Notes: a model not told the origin generated them from the letters alone. A stretch of DNA of 64,000 nucleotides from Ralstonia pickettii DTP0602 (GCA_000471925.1 CP006667.1:2852001-2916000), one strand, 5' to 3'; counted from the first letter of the stretch, positions 1 to 7,004 are shown. Numbers and translations are program-made.

Positions 1-121
1 CGGCCATATCGAACTGATTGCAGAGAACCCGGACTTCGCCAACATCATCGTGGAGCCCGGCCGCGAGGAGTTCTCGCTGGAAGGCATTGCAGTCGGCCTG
101 ATCCGCTCTTCCGGCTTCTAG
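1..121 (+). CDS. lexA: LexA repressor, C-terminal end (cut by window start)
   Basis: The last 39 residues of a protein are present; the frame begins at base 2 and stops with TAG at 119-121. The tail, with the motif [13 protein letters not shown] just before the end, lines up with the end of the LexA S24 peptidase-like domain (E. coli ends FTIEGLAVGVIRNGDWL). LexA represses the SOS genes and cleaves itself when RecA filaments form. The catalytic Ser and Lys and the DNA-binding domain lie outside the window, so only the family call can be supported. A GC-rich inverted repeat at about 133-157 follows the stop, but its T-run is some 15 bases further on, so I do not call a terminator. Confidence 0.85.
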   Translation, partial: GHIELIAENPDFANIIVEPGREEFSLEGIAVGLIRSSGF

Positions 122-238
122 CCGGGCACCGCGGGCCACAGGCCTGCGCGGGCCCGCCCCCGCTTCCATTGTTTTTTGCAGACGCCGCCCGGCTCGCCGG
201 GTGTTGACCCCGCTTTTGCCTGAAAAAGAGGTGCAGCC

Positions 239-409
239 ATGCCGCAAATCCACCACGCCGCCATCCGCCGTCCGGTCAAGCCCGTGCCGTTCCGCCAGTG
301 CAAGGGCGTGCGCGTCTACCAGGGCGCGCAGCGCCGCACCATGGTCGGCAGCATGGCCGCCATCTGCCGGATGCTGGAACTCGAAACCTCCGACAAGCTC
401 GTTGCCTGA
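239..409 (+). CDS. small conserved-looking hypothetical protein, 56 aa
   Basis: The ATG at 239 follows an AAAGAGGTG ribosome-binding sequence. The protein is basic at its N-terminus (RRPVKPVPFRQCKGVRVYQG) and ends in a short predicted helix (SMAAICRMLELETSDKLVA). It has no signal peptide or membrane segment. It sits 117 bases after lexA on the same strand and could be cotranscribed. The helix-rich end could suit a small nucleic-acid-binding protein, but no family is recognised. Confidence 0.6.
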   Translation: MPQIHHAAIRRPVKPVPFRQCKGVRVYQGAQRRTMVGSMAAICRMLELETSDKLVA

Positions 410-478
410 TCGACAACGCGCGCCGGCACATGCCGGCGCTGGCGGCCGCCATGCATGTCGTTGCACCTTGGCTGCTGC

Positions 479-862
479 TTAGCTGCGTGCGCAGGCCTTG
501 GTTTCGGTTTCCAACTCCTGCGGCGTCAGCTGCGGGAACCATGTGTCGCTCTTGCGCAGTTCCAGCGCCGTTCCATCGGGCTTGGCCGTCAGTGAAATCA
601 GGTAGGCGTACTCGAACTGGCCGGTGGCGTTTACCTGGCCAATCCGGATCTCAGTCTGGCTCTTCGCCGGATAGCTAACGACCGTGGCCTCATCGCCGAG
701 GTTATTGCGCAGGCATTTCGCCACATCGCCCATCTGCGCGGGCGTGAACAAGCGCATCGGAGGGCGCGCGCGAATATCCTTTTCGGACGTGCCGCTGGCG
801 CACCCGGCCATCATTGCCGCGATCGCCACGCTGCAGCCGATCACCTTCGCTCGAACAGACAT
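479..862 (-). CDS. putative lipoprotein, 127 aa
   Basis: The ATG at 862 starts a protein with a lipoprotein signal peptide: basic MSVRAK, a hydrophobic stretch, then lipobox MAGC with the lipidated Cys at 21. The frame is open further upstream, but only this start gives a signal sequence. The mature part (about 106 residues) has two Cys (in AKCLRN and near the end in TKACARS) that might form a disulfide, and beta-rich segments such as TEIRIGQ and YAYLISLTAKPDG. An outer- or inner-membrane-anchored periplasmic location is expected. No family is recognised. It points towards lexA and the small gene at 239. Confidence 0.75.
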   Translation of the reverse strand: MSVRAKVIGCSVAIAAMMAGCASGTSEKDIRARPPMRLFTPAQMGDVAKCLRNNLGDEATVVSYPAKSQTEIRIGQVNATGQFEYAYLISLTAKPDGTALELRKSDTWFPQLTPQELETETKACARS

Positions 863-1041
863 ACCAACCCCTTGGGAATGCAAGGCGGGTATGGTACAGG
901 AGGCACACGGATTTCGCGCGGGCTGCGGACGGCCTGCGCGCCGCCCTGACGCAAGCGCCACACATTGCCGGACATCGACCGATACCTCGACGCGCGGCGC
1001 CCGCGCCAGACTGTCGGCATCCACCCCAAAAGAGACCGACC

Positions 1042-1234
1042 GTGGCATCCCGCAATATCCACGTCATACCCGCCGGCGACCAGGGCTGGGCAGTAGCCGT
1101 CGCAGGAAGAAGCCATCGCTGCAGGGACCGAGAAAGCATGGCAGGATCGCGTCGAACTGTTCATTCATGGACGCGACAGGCAGATTCGGGAAAGGAATTC
1201 CTTCGGGAACGATCCGCGCAATATCCGGGGCTGA
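1042..1234 (+). pseudogene. remnant of a DUF2188 family gene, frameshifted
   Basis: Frame 1 from GTG 1042 reads ASRNIHVIPAGDQGWAVAVAG, the N-terminal beta-hairpin of DUF2188. After about base 1107 the homology jumps to another frame, which reads EEAIAAGTEKAWQDRVELFI, then HGRDRQIRERNSFGNDPRN, and stops with TGA at 1232-1234. The HGRDGxIRxxxSYGNDP ending is the family signature. About ten residues expected between the halves (the SRA...TQ region) are missing, so a small deletion plus a frame change broke the gene. The function of DUF2188 is unknown. No other gene is visible from 863 to 1435. Confidence 0.72.
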
Positions 1235-1435
1235 CCAGGCTCGCAGAGAGCCAAGGCAATACCTGCGAAATATTCGCGCGACGAAGCAAAACGGGCGCCC
1301 TTGCGCGGCGCCGTTTTGGAGAAAACGATTTCCCGTCGCCCGACAGTCACGTCAACCTGCATTTCAATACAGTCCATTGGTGCAGCGGCTTCTAACGTGG
1401 CAGCATCCCCCTACAGGCAAAATGAAGGAGAAGAC

Positions 1436-1663
1436 ATGAACATTTCGTCGCGCGCCGTTGACGACTTGATCCGCATAGCTACGGCCGGGGGTGGGTTTCG
1501 CGTTGACGCTACCGTCCATACACTCGACGACCTGATCAGAATTGCTGCCGCCGCAGGCGCAAAGAGATCGCGTGTCACAGTCGTAGGAGCCTCGATTCAC
1601 GGCACCGACAGCCTGGTCCGCATCGCGGCCGCAGGCAATGGAGCCGTCGAGTTCTTGGACTAA
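1436..1663 (+). CDS. small three-repeat protein, 75 aa, no recognised family
   Basis: The ATG at 1436 follows AAGGAGAAG, a strong ribosome-binding site; a longer upstream extension has no such site. The protein holds three copies of a helix motif: VDDLIRIATAGGG (residues 8-20), LDDLIRIAAAAGA (30-42) and TDSLVRIAAAGNG (57-69). Each is followed by a short beta-prone piece (FRVDATV, SRVTVVGAS, AVEFLD). The spacing is 22 and 27 residues. It has no signal peptide or membrane helix. It looks like a tiny alpha/beta repeat protein. It lies in the patchy accessory stretch between the DUF2188 remnant and a small membrane protein. I do not recognise the family. Confidence 0.7.
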   Translation: MNISSRAVDDLIRIATAGGGFRVDATVHTLDDLIRIAAAAGAKRSRVTVVGASIHGTDSLVRIAAAGNGAVEFLD

Positions 1664-1778
1664 GTTTTGTAGCTTGACCAGGGTGAGTGCATGCTGCGTT
1701 GCCCAGATGCGCGGCGCCTCACCTCACTCTCCGATCTGTCAACTGGTCTGCCTGTGCTGGGCCGGGAGCCCTACGGAC

Positions 1779-1895
1779 ATGCCGCGCCAGATCTACCTGG
1801 TCGTCATGGCGCTCGCCTTCTTCGGCGCAGTCGCCTTCGGCGCCTATTCCAACTACCGCTGGATGAAGCGGCAGGTAGAGGAATTCTCTCACTGA
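1779..1895 (+). CDS. small single-pass membrane protein, 38 aa
   Basis: ATG 1779 opens a 38-residue frame. It has one hydrophobic segment, residues about 5-22 (IYLVVMALAFFGAVAFGAY), followed by a polar tail with positive charges (NYRWMKRQVEEFSH). A GGGAG lies upstream but is 13 bases from the ATG, a little far. The length and shape fit small inner-membrane proteins of unknown role. A longer frame upstream lacks a plausible start. Confidence is moderate because the gene is so short. Confidence 0.45.
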   Translation: MPRQIYLVVMALAFFGAVAFGAYSNYRWMKRQVEEFSH

Positions 1896-1970
1896 CGCAA
1901 ACTCCATTGAAGGTCTGACTGGCATCGGACCAAATCATTCTCGTAGCGCTGCAAACTCAGGGCTGACGCA

Positions 1971-2426
1971 TCAATCCTTGTCTCTGCCGCGACCGTTGCC
2001 ACCATCGGCATCACGATTCCGCCCACGGTCATCACCGCGGTCACCGCCACGGCCATTGCCCCGGCCCTCGCCATGATCGCCTCGTCGGTCCCGGCCGCGA
2101 TTCTCCGCTCGCTCATCGCCGCGATTCCACCCACGCTTCTCGCCGCGGTTTTCGCCTTGATCTCCACCACGGTTCCAGCTGCGGTTGTCACGGTCGCTCC
2201 AATCACGGCTCCTGTTTCGCTTCTCGTCCCGGTCCCAACCTCGATCCCAGTCACCGCCCCACTTTCGGTTGCCGCCGTAGTACCTGCCGCCGTCCCAATC
2301 GGAGTAACCGCCGCCGTAAATGGGGCGCGAGTGACCGCGGTGATAGTAGCCGTCATCGTAGGGAGCGACGGCGCAGCCGGTGAGAAGTGCTGCCGTGGCC
2401 ACGGTGAGCACAAGAAGGGGTTTCAT
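1971..2426 (-). CDS. lipoprotein with long Arg/Gly/Asp/Asn-rich tail, 151 aa
   Basis: The start MKPLLVLTVATAALLTGC is a lipoprotein signal with lipidated Cys18. After a Tyr/Gly-rich piece (YDDGYYHRGHSRPIYGGGY), the C-terminal 90 residues are almost only Arg, Gly, Asp, Asn and Glu in irregular short repeats (NRGD, RGDD, ENRG). That tail is low complexity, probably disordered and of mixed charge. Exported, it would sit in the periplasm or at the outer membrane. Proteins of this style are common in Burkholderiales, but no function is known to me. The opposite strand is also open here only because of the repetitive composition. Confidence 0.75.
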   Translation of the reverse strand: MKPLLVLTVATAALLTGCAVAPYDDGYYHRGHSRPIYGGGYSDWDGGRYYGGNRKWGGDWDRGWDRDEKRNRSRDWSDRDNRSWNRGGDQGENRGEKRGWNRGDERAENRGRDRRGDHGEGRGNGRGGDRGDDRGRNRDADGGNGRGRDKD

Positions 2427-2524
2427 GGTGACCTGCGTTTGCAGTTAGCTAATTTGCCGCAAGGATACCGACGGGCACCTCCCCCTGTTGTAAGAAATCG
2501 TGTCCCACTGCGCGAGGTCGCGGC

Positions 2525-2858
2525 ATGATCCGCGACCAGTTTCTGCTCGACATCGCACCCGAAAACATCGTCGATAACTTCGCCGGTGGCTGCGGTGCCA
2601 GCTGCGGCATTGAACTCGCTCTCGGCCGGCACGTCGACATCGATCATTGACCCCGCCGATCCCACGCTTGCGTTCGTACGCGAGGCACTGATGCGCATCG
2701 GCAAGATGAAGGCTTACCGCCTGCCGCAGCACGCCCAGGTTCGCATGTGCGCCAACAGCGTCAGCCCGCCGATGGCGGCAGCACTGGTAAGCGCCAACGT
2801 GCCTGAGATGGCGAGCTGGTCGGCGAAGGAATCGAAACGATTTGGAGTAGCCGCATGA
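2525..2858 (+). pseudogene. remnant of a phage-type cytosine-5 DNA methyltransferase
   Basis: From ATG 2525 the frame reads ENIVDNFAGGCGASCGIELALG and stops at 2648-2650. The FAGGxGAS block followed by GIExALG is motif I (AdoMet binding) of prophage C5-methyltransferases. In another frame, ending at 2858, is HAQVRMCANSVSPPMAAALV followed by SANVPEM. That is the conserved C-terminal end (motif X, usually RMCGNSVxPPxA). Everything between, including the catalytic PC and ENV motifs, is gone. It is therefore the two ends of one gene joined by a large internal deletion. It probably derives from a prophage or other mobile element. The gene cannot make an active enzyme. Confidence 0.72.
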
Positions 2859-2860
2859 GG

Positions 2861-3100
2861 CTACAAGCCAGTCTTAGTGTTCTCGACGCAAGCCTTTGCG
2901 TAAGCAATTGCTTCGGTCATCGCCTCTTCCTCGCTATTGAACGTGGCTTTGATCTTGTGTCGCAAGCCTGGGACAAACTCGTTTGCGTGATCGATTCTGC
3001 GCTCGAACAATACGGATGCCTCCCAGGCTCCAGATTTCGACTTCCAGACCGTGCAGTGGCAGTAGTACTCCCCCTCTTCGACCCAGGCATGGCTCGACAT
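2861..3100 (-). CDS. small hypothetical protein, 79 aa
   Basis: ATG 3100 is preceded on the minus strand by GGAGGG at good spacing, which supports the start. The protein has an antiparallel-sheet-like N-terminal half (EEGEYYCHCTVWKSKSGAWEASVLFER) and an acidic helix near the end (SEEEAMTEAIAYAKACVE). It has no signal peptide. It ends two bases from the methyltransferase remnant and converges with it. The overall plan (sheet, then a TEAI-type helix) loosely resembles the protein at 3795-4073, but too weakly to claim kinship. No family is recognised. Confidence 0.6.
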   Translation of the reverse strand: MSSHAWVEEGEYYCHCTVWKSKSGAWEASVLFERRIDHANEFVPGLRHKIKATFNSEEEAMTEAIAYAKACVENTKTGL

Positions 3101-3127
3101 GGCGCCCTCCCATCGTTCCGAGGAATC

Positions 3128-3400
3128 CTAGTATGACGAAAGAACGTTCTTTGGCAAGATGGCGTCCCGTCCACGGCTACTTCGCCGCCATGGACACAGA
3201 TTCGCGTACATGCCGGCGCGCACGGACTTGCCTTCCTTCGACTGGTCCTGGAAGTGCGTGGGATCGACCTCTTTCTTGAAATGTCGGCAACGGAGCCGGC
3301 GACGGTCTGCCCGGCTTGAATGTCCAGGGCTTTCCGCTTTGCCCGGTCATGCTGTGTATGGCAGCGGCCGGACTAATCCGCCCTGCAGCGATCACGGCAA
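3128..3400 (-). pseudogene. possible degraded small gene (two frames)
   Basis: Two adjacent minus-strand frames each read like real protein. The first runs CHTQHDRAKRKALDIQAG then QTVAGSVAD (about 3373-3290). After a frame change at about 3285 the second runs FKKEVDPTHFQDQSKEG then KSVRAGMYANL, with a stop at 3128-3130. Joined, they would make one protein of about 70 residues. No start codon or ribosome-binding site is evident and I do not recognise the family, so this is only a suggestion. The rest of 3101-3510 shows nothing else. Confidence 0.25.
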
Positions 3401-3510
3401 AGCTGGAGCGGCGCGGCTGATGCGTGCGACTTTGCGGCGCACGCAAACCCGGCGACGACGCACCGCCACTACAACAGGAGAGAGGTGAAACGGGCTGCTG
3501 CGACGGAGTA

Positions 3511-3538
3511 GAAAACGAAAACGGCGCCGTGGGCGCCG
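3511..3538 (-). terminator. rho-independent terminator of tRNA-His
   Basis: Read on the minus strand, a perfect stem CGGCGCC-cac-GGCGCCG is followed by TTTTCGTTTTC. It lies about 80 bases beyond the 3' end of tRNA-His and in the right direction for it. Confidence 0.75.
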
Positions 3539-3620
3539 CTGGAAGATTTCCGCTTTCGTTGGGATGTTCGCATCGAGAACTTACCCACACTGCATAAGTT
3601 ATTGATGCGAAAGAGAATTT

Positions 3621-3697
3621 TGGGGTGGCTGATGGGACTCGAACCCACGACGACAGGAATCACAATCCTGGACTCTACCAACTGAGCTACAGCCACC
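3621..3697 (-). tRNA. tRNA-His (anticodon GUG)
   Basis: The minus strand folds as a full cloverleaf. The acceptor stem is GTGGCTG/CAGCCAC, the D arm is GCTC-AGTTGGTA-GAGT, the anticodon arm is CCAGG-ATTGTGA-TTCCTG with anticodon GTG, and the T arm is GTGGG-TTCGAGT-CCCAT. An extra G at position -1 (base 3697), the hallmark of tRNA-His, is encoded. The 3' CCA is encoded at 3623-3621. A terminator follows at 3511-3538. The 3' end faces the gene-poor, degraded region to its left, which is the side where an integrating element using this tRNA would sit. Confidence 0.95.
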
Positions 3698-3794
3698 GTA
3701 GAGGTCATCAGCGAAGCGCTGATCGACGAAAAACAAGATTATACAAACAGTTTTACGAGATGGCTAGTATCCCGCACAATTTTTTTTGAGAGGG

Positions 3795-4073
3795 TCACGC
3801 CCGGGGTGGGACCCACTTTGCCTCGAGCAGCACGGCTTCCTTGATTGCGTCGATGGTGTCGGCCTCGGTGTCGAACTGACCGAGAAGACGGCGCGACTTG
3901 CCGTTCAACACCGCTTCCTGGAGCGCCTTGCCGGCGGCGTCGGACGTGCCGCGCTGCCAGCAGTAGCGAGCGGTCCATTTGCCATCCTGCAACTGCTCGG
4001 CGACCCATACCAGCCGGAAGTCTTTAAAGACTTCGCCGAACGGCTCCTCATTTTCCACGTCCGATTTTTCCAC
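3795..4073 (-). CDS. small hypothetical protein, 92 aa
   Basis: The start is a GTG at 4073 with GGAAGG eight bases before it. The protein is acidic at the N-terminus (EKSDVENEEPFGEVFKDF), then beta-rich (RLVWVAEQLQDGKWTARYCW), then helical (DTEADTIDAIKEAVLLEA), and ends in Pro/Arg. It has no signal peptide or membrane segment. It lies upstream of tRNA-His on the same strand. No family is recognised, and the start could be further in. Confidence 0.55.
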   Translation of the reverse strand: MEKSDVENEEPFGEVFKDFRLVWVAEQLQDGKWTARYCWQRGTSDAAGKALQEAVLNGKSRRLLGQFDTEADTIDAIKEAVLLEAKWVPPRA

Positions 4074-4501
4074 GCTTGCCGCCTTCCCGGACCGTGCGAG
4101 GTGCCGCTCAGCCGCCAGCGCGTACTTCGCTGGCGCCCCGACCTCAGCATCGGTCCGCGTGCTTGAATTCGCTTCGCCTGTGGCGCTGCGAATGATCGTA
4201 TCACGCTCATCAACCCGGCAGGCGAACCGCTCAGGGGTCGACGCGCCGCGCCTTGCGGCATATCAGCAATCGCGGGACGAGGGCGCGGCCCCCACCTCGG
4301 CAGGGTTCTTGGCGGACATGCTCGAAGCGATACTTTCGCCTGAGGGACATTGACCCCCTCGACTTCCCGTCAGGCAGCCCGCTCCCCAGCGTACTGCCTG
4401 CCTCTTTTCCCTCCTCGCTCTTTCCGCGCCGGCAATGCGCGGAACCGGAACCTCAGGGCGGCGCCACGGCCCAACCATCGTTAGTACAAGAAGGAGTGGG
4501 A
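4074..4501. other. intergenic stretch without a convincing gene
   Basis: I see no supported gene here. A 53-codon plus-strand frame from ATG 4192 to 4353 ends in an amphipathic helix (GFLADMLEAILSPEGH), but it lacks a ribosome-binding site and I do not annotate it. The 3' part, from about 4480, carries the AAGAAGGAG ribosome-binding site of the next gene. Confidence 0.5.
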
Positions 4502-4654
4502 ATGCGAAAGCTGTTCTGGCGGATGTCGGGAATCGTGGCGATGACGGCATTGGTGGCCGCACTGGGCGGGTGCGCCGGCGGCGTGACGGACGGACGGGAA
4601 TCTGGCATTACGACATACGGCACGCTGGATGTCGGCGTGAGCCATACGCGCTAG
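4502..4654 (+). CDS. small lipoprotein-like protein, 50 aa
   Basis: ATG 4502 lies just behind AAGAAGGAGTGGGA, an excellent ribosome-binding site. The start MRKLFWRMSGIVAMTALVAA ends in a lipobox-like LGGC with Cys24. The mature peptide would be only about 27 residues (CAGGVTDGRESGITTYG...), ending GTLDVGVSHTR. Tiny lipoproteins of this size occur widely in Burkholderiales; the function is unknown. The strong ribosome-binding site and signal peptide argue that it is real despite its length. Confidence 0.65.
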   Translation: MRKLFWRMSGIVAMTALVAALGGCAGGVTDGRESGITTYGTLDVGVSHTR

Positions 4655-4731
4655 CGCGAGCGGGTGATCGATGAAACTCTCATGCGCAGTTGCCGTCAAA
4701 TCCCTGCGTCTGGCGCAGGAATACTGAGCGC

Positions 4732-4758
4732 AAAAAAAAGAGTCCGCAGCGCGGACTC
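4732..4758 (-). terminator. intrinsic terminator, minus-reading
   Basis: The stem GAGTCCGC-gct-GCGGACTC is followed on the minus strand by eight T (complement of the A-run 4732-4739). It is a strong canonical terminator. On the plus strand it is followed only by TTAACTTT, so it may also weakly end the lipoprotein transcript. Confidence 0.75.
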
Positions 4759-4881
4759 TTAACTTTAGCGATCTCAAATGCCCTGAAGGCAGTTGCAATG
4801 TACCTGTCATCTGCAAACTGCACCATTCGGGTAAACGAAGAGCGCGAAGCGCTCGGCGAACGGCGCCAAACAAAGCCGACG

Positions 4882-4906
4882 AAAAAAAAGCCCGCCGAAG
4901 CGGGCT
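4882..4906 (-). terminator. intrinsic terminator, minus-reading (dusA side)
   Basis: The stem AGCCCGC with tetraloop TTCG and GCGGGCT is followed on the minus strand by a run of eight T. It probably ends the dusA transcript, although it lies about 225 bases beyond the dusA stop. Confidence 0.8.
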
Positions 4907-4932
4907 GAATAATCAGTTGAAGAAAGCCCTGT

Positions 4933-4978
4933 ATTCGAGGGCAGGCACAGTGTATGAAAGTGCCCTGCCTCGGCGAAT
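4933..4978 (-). other. long imperfect hairpin
   Basis: ATTCGAGGGCAGGCAC and GTGCCCTGCCTCGGCGAAT pair with small bulges around an 11-base loop. It lies in the long 3' region of dusA, just before the terminator at 4882-4906. It could be a 3' UTR structure or part of a small RNA. Confidence 0.4.
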
Positions 4979-5130
4979 TAGGGGAATCCCTTTGCGGACG
5001 CCAGTTTCCGGGCGAGGAGCATTTCAGGTGCCGCCCGCGCTACCCTCTGGCAAGCATGCACAATTCCGCAATTCGGATTTAGAGCAAAGGCTCGGCAATG
5101 CCACGGAGCAGGGCCTGCCGGCAGCATGCA

Positions 5131-6168
5131 TTACGCCGCCAGGGGCGCGGAGGCTGGCGAGTGCAAATGCTCCCGGGCCTCTTCGAACAGCGCATCCACA
5201 TCCGCGCGCGTACGCGCCGCATTCATCCGCTTTGCATCCGACAGCACGCGGCGCCAGCCCCGCCCGCCGGCAACACCACGGTGCAGGCCGAGCATATGCC
5301 GCGTGACGGCACCCATATAACCGCCCCGCTCCACCAGGTCGCCGATATAGCGCTGCATCGACAGTTCGACGTCCAGACGTGAAAGCACCGGCGAACTGGT
5401 GTCGCCATAGAAGCGTGCATCCATTTCTGCCAGCACATACGGCTGGTGATAGGCCTCCCGGCCAATCATCACGCCGTCGACGTGCTGCAGGTGACTCTCC
5501 ATCTCCTCATAGCTGACAATGCCGCCATTGATCAGGATCTCCAACTCAGGAAATTCCTGTTTCAGCTGGTACGCAACTTCATAGCGCAGCGGCGGGATTT
5601 CACGGTTCTCTTTCGGGCTCAGGCCTTTCAGGATGGCATTGCGCGCGTGGACGATAAAGGTGCGGCAGCCCGCCTCGGCCACGGTGCCGACAAAATCCCG
5701 AACAAAATCATAATGCTCGGTTTTGTCGATGCCGATGCGATGCTTGACGGTCACCGGAATACTGACCGCATCGCGCATCGCCTTCACGCAGTCGGCCACC
5801 AGTTGCGGCTCGGCCATCAGGCAGGCACCGAATGCGCCGCGCTGCACACGCTCTGACGGGCAGCCACAATTCAGGTTGACCTCGGCATAGCCCCACTGCT
5901 GGCCGAGCTTTGCCGCCATGGCGAGGTCCGCCGGCTCGCTGCCGCCTAGCTGCAGCGCGACCGGATGTTCGGCTGCGTCAAAATCCAGATGCCGCGGCAC
6001 GTCGCCATGCAGCAGCGCGCCGGTCGTCACCATCTCCGTATACAGCCATGTGTGGCGGCTGAGTTGGCGATGGAATGTGCGGCAATGGCGATCAGTCCAG
6101 TCCATCATCGGGGCCACGGAAACGCGTCGCGGGTTCATGGCAGGCGTCTTGCCTTGCAAATCAGTCAT
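5131..6168 (-). CDS. dusA: tRNA-dihydrouridine(20/20a) synthase DusA
   Basis: This flavoenzyme reduces uridine to dihydrouridine in the D-loop of tRNAs, using FMN and NADPH. The protein has 345 residues from ATG 6168, or 335 from ATG 6138, whose start MNPRRVSVAPMMDWTDRHCR is typical of DusA; neither has a strong ribosome-binding site. Seen in the sequence: the APMMDWTD FMN-binding start, and NLNCGCPSERVQRGAFGACLM with the catalytic Cys at about 103. The motifs VTVKHRIGID, IVHARNA and ILINGGI follow, and VMIGREAYHQPY marks the phosphate-binding end of the TIM barrel. The length matches the family (about 330). It stands alone, with a terminator well downstream. Confidence 0.93.
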   Translation of the reverse strand: MTDLQGKTPAMNPRRVSVAPMMDWTDRHCRTFHRQLSRHTWLYTEMVTTGALLHGDVPRHLDFDAAEHPVALQLGGSEPADLAMAAKLGQQWGYAEVNLNCGCPSERVQRGAFGACLMAEPQLVADCVKAMRDAVSIPVTVKHRIGIDKTEHYDFVRDFVGTVAEAGCRTFIVHARNAILKGLSPKENREIPPLRYEVAYQLKQEFPELEILINGGIVSYEEMESHLQHVDGVMIGREAYHQPYVLAEMDARFYGDTSSPVLSRLDVELSMQRYIGDLVERGGYMGAVTRHMLGLHRGVAGGRGWRRVLSDAKRMNAARTRADVDALFEEAREHLHSPASAPLAA

Positions 6169-6443
6169 TTCTAAGTGGGGTCGGCGTAGGGCACACGCTG
6201 TGGTGGCGGGCCTGCCTGCCGATTGGGCTTGTGTGCGGGGCGAAAGCAGGCAATTTTACCACTCGGCGCCCGCAACGTTTGAGTGGGCCCAATCCAGACT
6301 TCGCAGGGAATTGGCGCCTGCAATACTGCCCTCAGCCATCGATTATCGGTAGTGTGGAACGCATCGCGGCGCCGGGTGATGCCGCAACAGGCGGCACAGC
6401 AAACGGCCACGACGAGCATCGCCGTGGCGCGCGTTGGCGGCGC

Positions 6444-7004
6444 TCAGCGCGGCGCGGTGCGGTCGATCCAACTGGCGAACGTCGTCAGGTACTTGCCGAG
6501 AAAGCCCTTGGTCGATTCGTTGGCGATGCCGCCCTGCTCGTTCAAGAGCTTGTCGACGCCGGCGATATAGGCCTCGGGCTGCTGCAGGACCGGGACATTG
6601 AGGAACACCAGTGACTGGCGCAGATGGTGGTTGGCGCCAAACCCGCCGACTGCGCCGGGCGAGGCGCTGATGATGCCGCCGGGCTTGCCGTCCCAGACGC
6701 TGCTGCCATAGGGCCGCGAGCCCACGTCGATGGCGTTCTTCAGCGGTGCGGGCACCGAGCGGTTGTATTCCGGCGTCACGAACAGCACCGCATCGGCACG
6801 GCGCACGCGGTCGCGGAATGCGGTCCAGGGCTGGGGCGGCTTGTCGTCCAGGTCCTGGTTGTAGAGCTGCAGTTCGCCGATCTCGACAATCTCCAGCTTG
6901 AGTTGCGCCGGCGCCAGCGCGATCAGCGCCTTGGCCAGCTTGCGGCTATACGACTCCTTGCGCAGGCTTCCCACCAGTACAACGACATCACGAGGATTGC
7001 TCAT
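6444..7004 (-). CDS. NADPH-dependent FMN reductase family protein
   Basis: A 186-residue flavodoxin-like protein. The ATG at 7004 follows AAGGAGCCGTG. The phosphate-binding loop for FMN is VGSLRKESYSRKLAKAL near the start (residues about 9-25). TPEYNRSVPAPLKNAIDVGS is the second FMN-binding loop typical of the ChrR/YieF/azoreductase branch, and SASPGAVGG follows. Enzymes of this group reduce quinones, chromate or FMN with NAD(P)H and are cytosolic. The true substrate cannot be read from the sequence. It stands between dusA and an enoyl-CoA hydratase family gene on the same strand, with gaps suggesting independent transcription. Confidence 0.88.
   Translation of the reverse strand: MSNPRDVVVLVGSLRKESYSRKLAKALIALAPAQLKLEIVEIGELQLYNQDLDDKPPQPWTAFRDRVRRADAVLFVTPEYNRSVPAPLKNAIDVGSRPYGSSVWDGKPGGIISASPGAVGGFGANHHLRQSLVFLNVPVLQQPEAYIAGVDKLLNEQGGIANESTKGFLGKYLTTFASWIDRTAPR

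Larger units (their letters stand above)
4655..5130. other. gene-free region with several strong hairpins
   Basis: 476 bases separate the small lipoprotein gene from dusA. They hold two minus-reading terminators (4732-4758 and 4882-4906) and an imperfect long hairpin (4933-4978). The stretch between 4979 and 5130 shows nothing recognisable. The 120 bases between the two terminators may be a separate short minus-strand transcript. Confidence 0.55.

Noticed and set aside
863..1435. Several overlapping open frames on both strands
   Set aside because: They are explained by the DUF2188 relic and by GC-rich chance frames; none has a convincing start.
4192..4353. 53-codon plus-strand frame ending in an amphipathic helix
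   Set aside because: No ribosome-binding site and no recognisable sequence; left out as a gene.
6169..6443. Minus-strand frame starting MLVVAVCCAACC between dusA and the FMN reductase
   Set aside because: The hydrophobic start is short and Cys-rich and the remainder is basic and Pro-rich without family features; likely chance.
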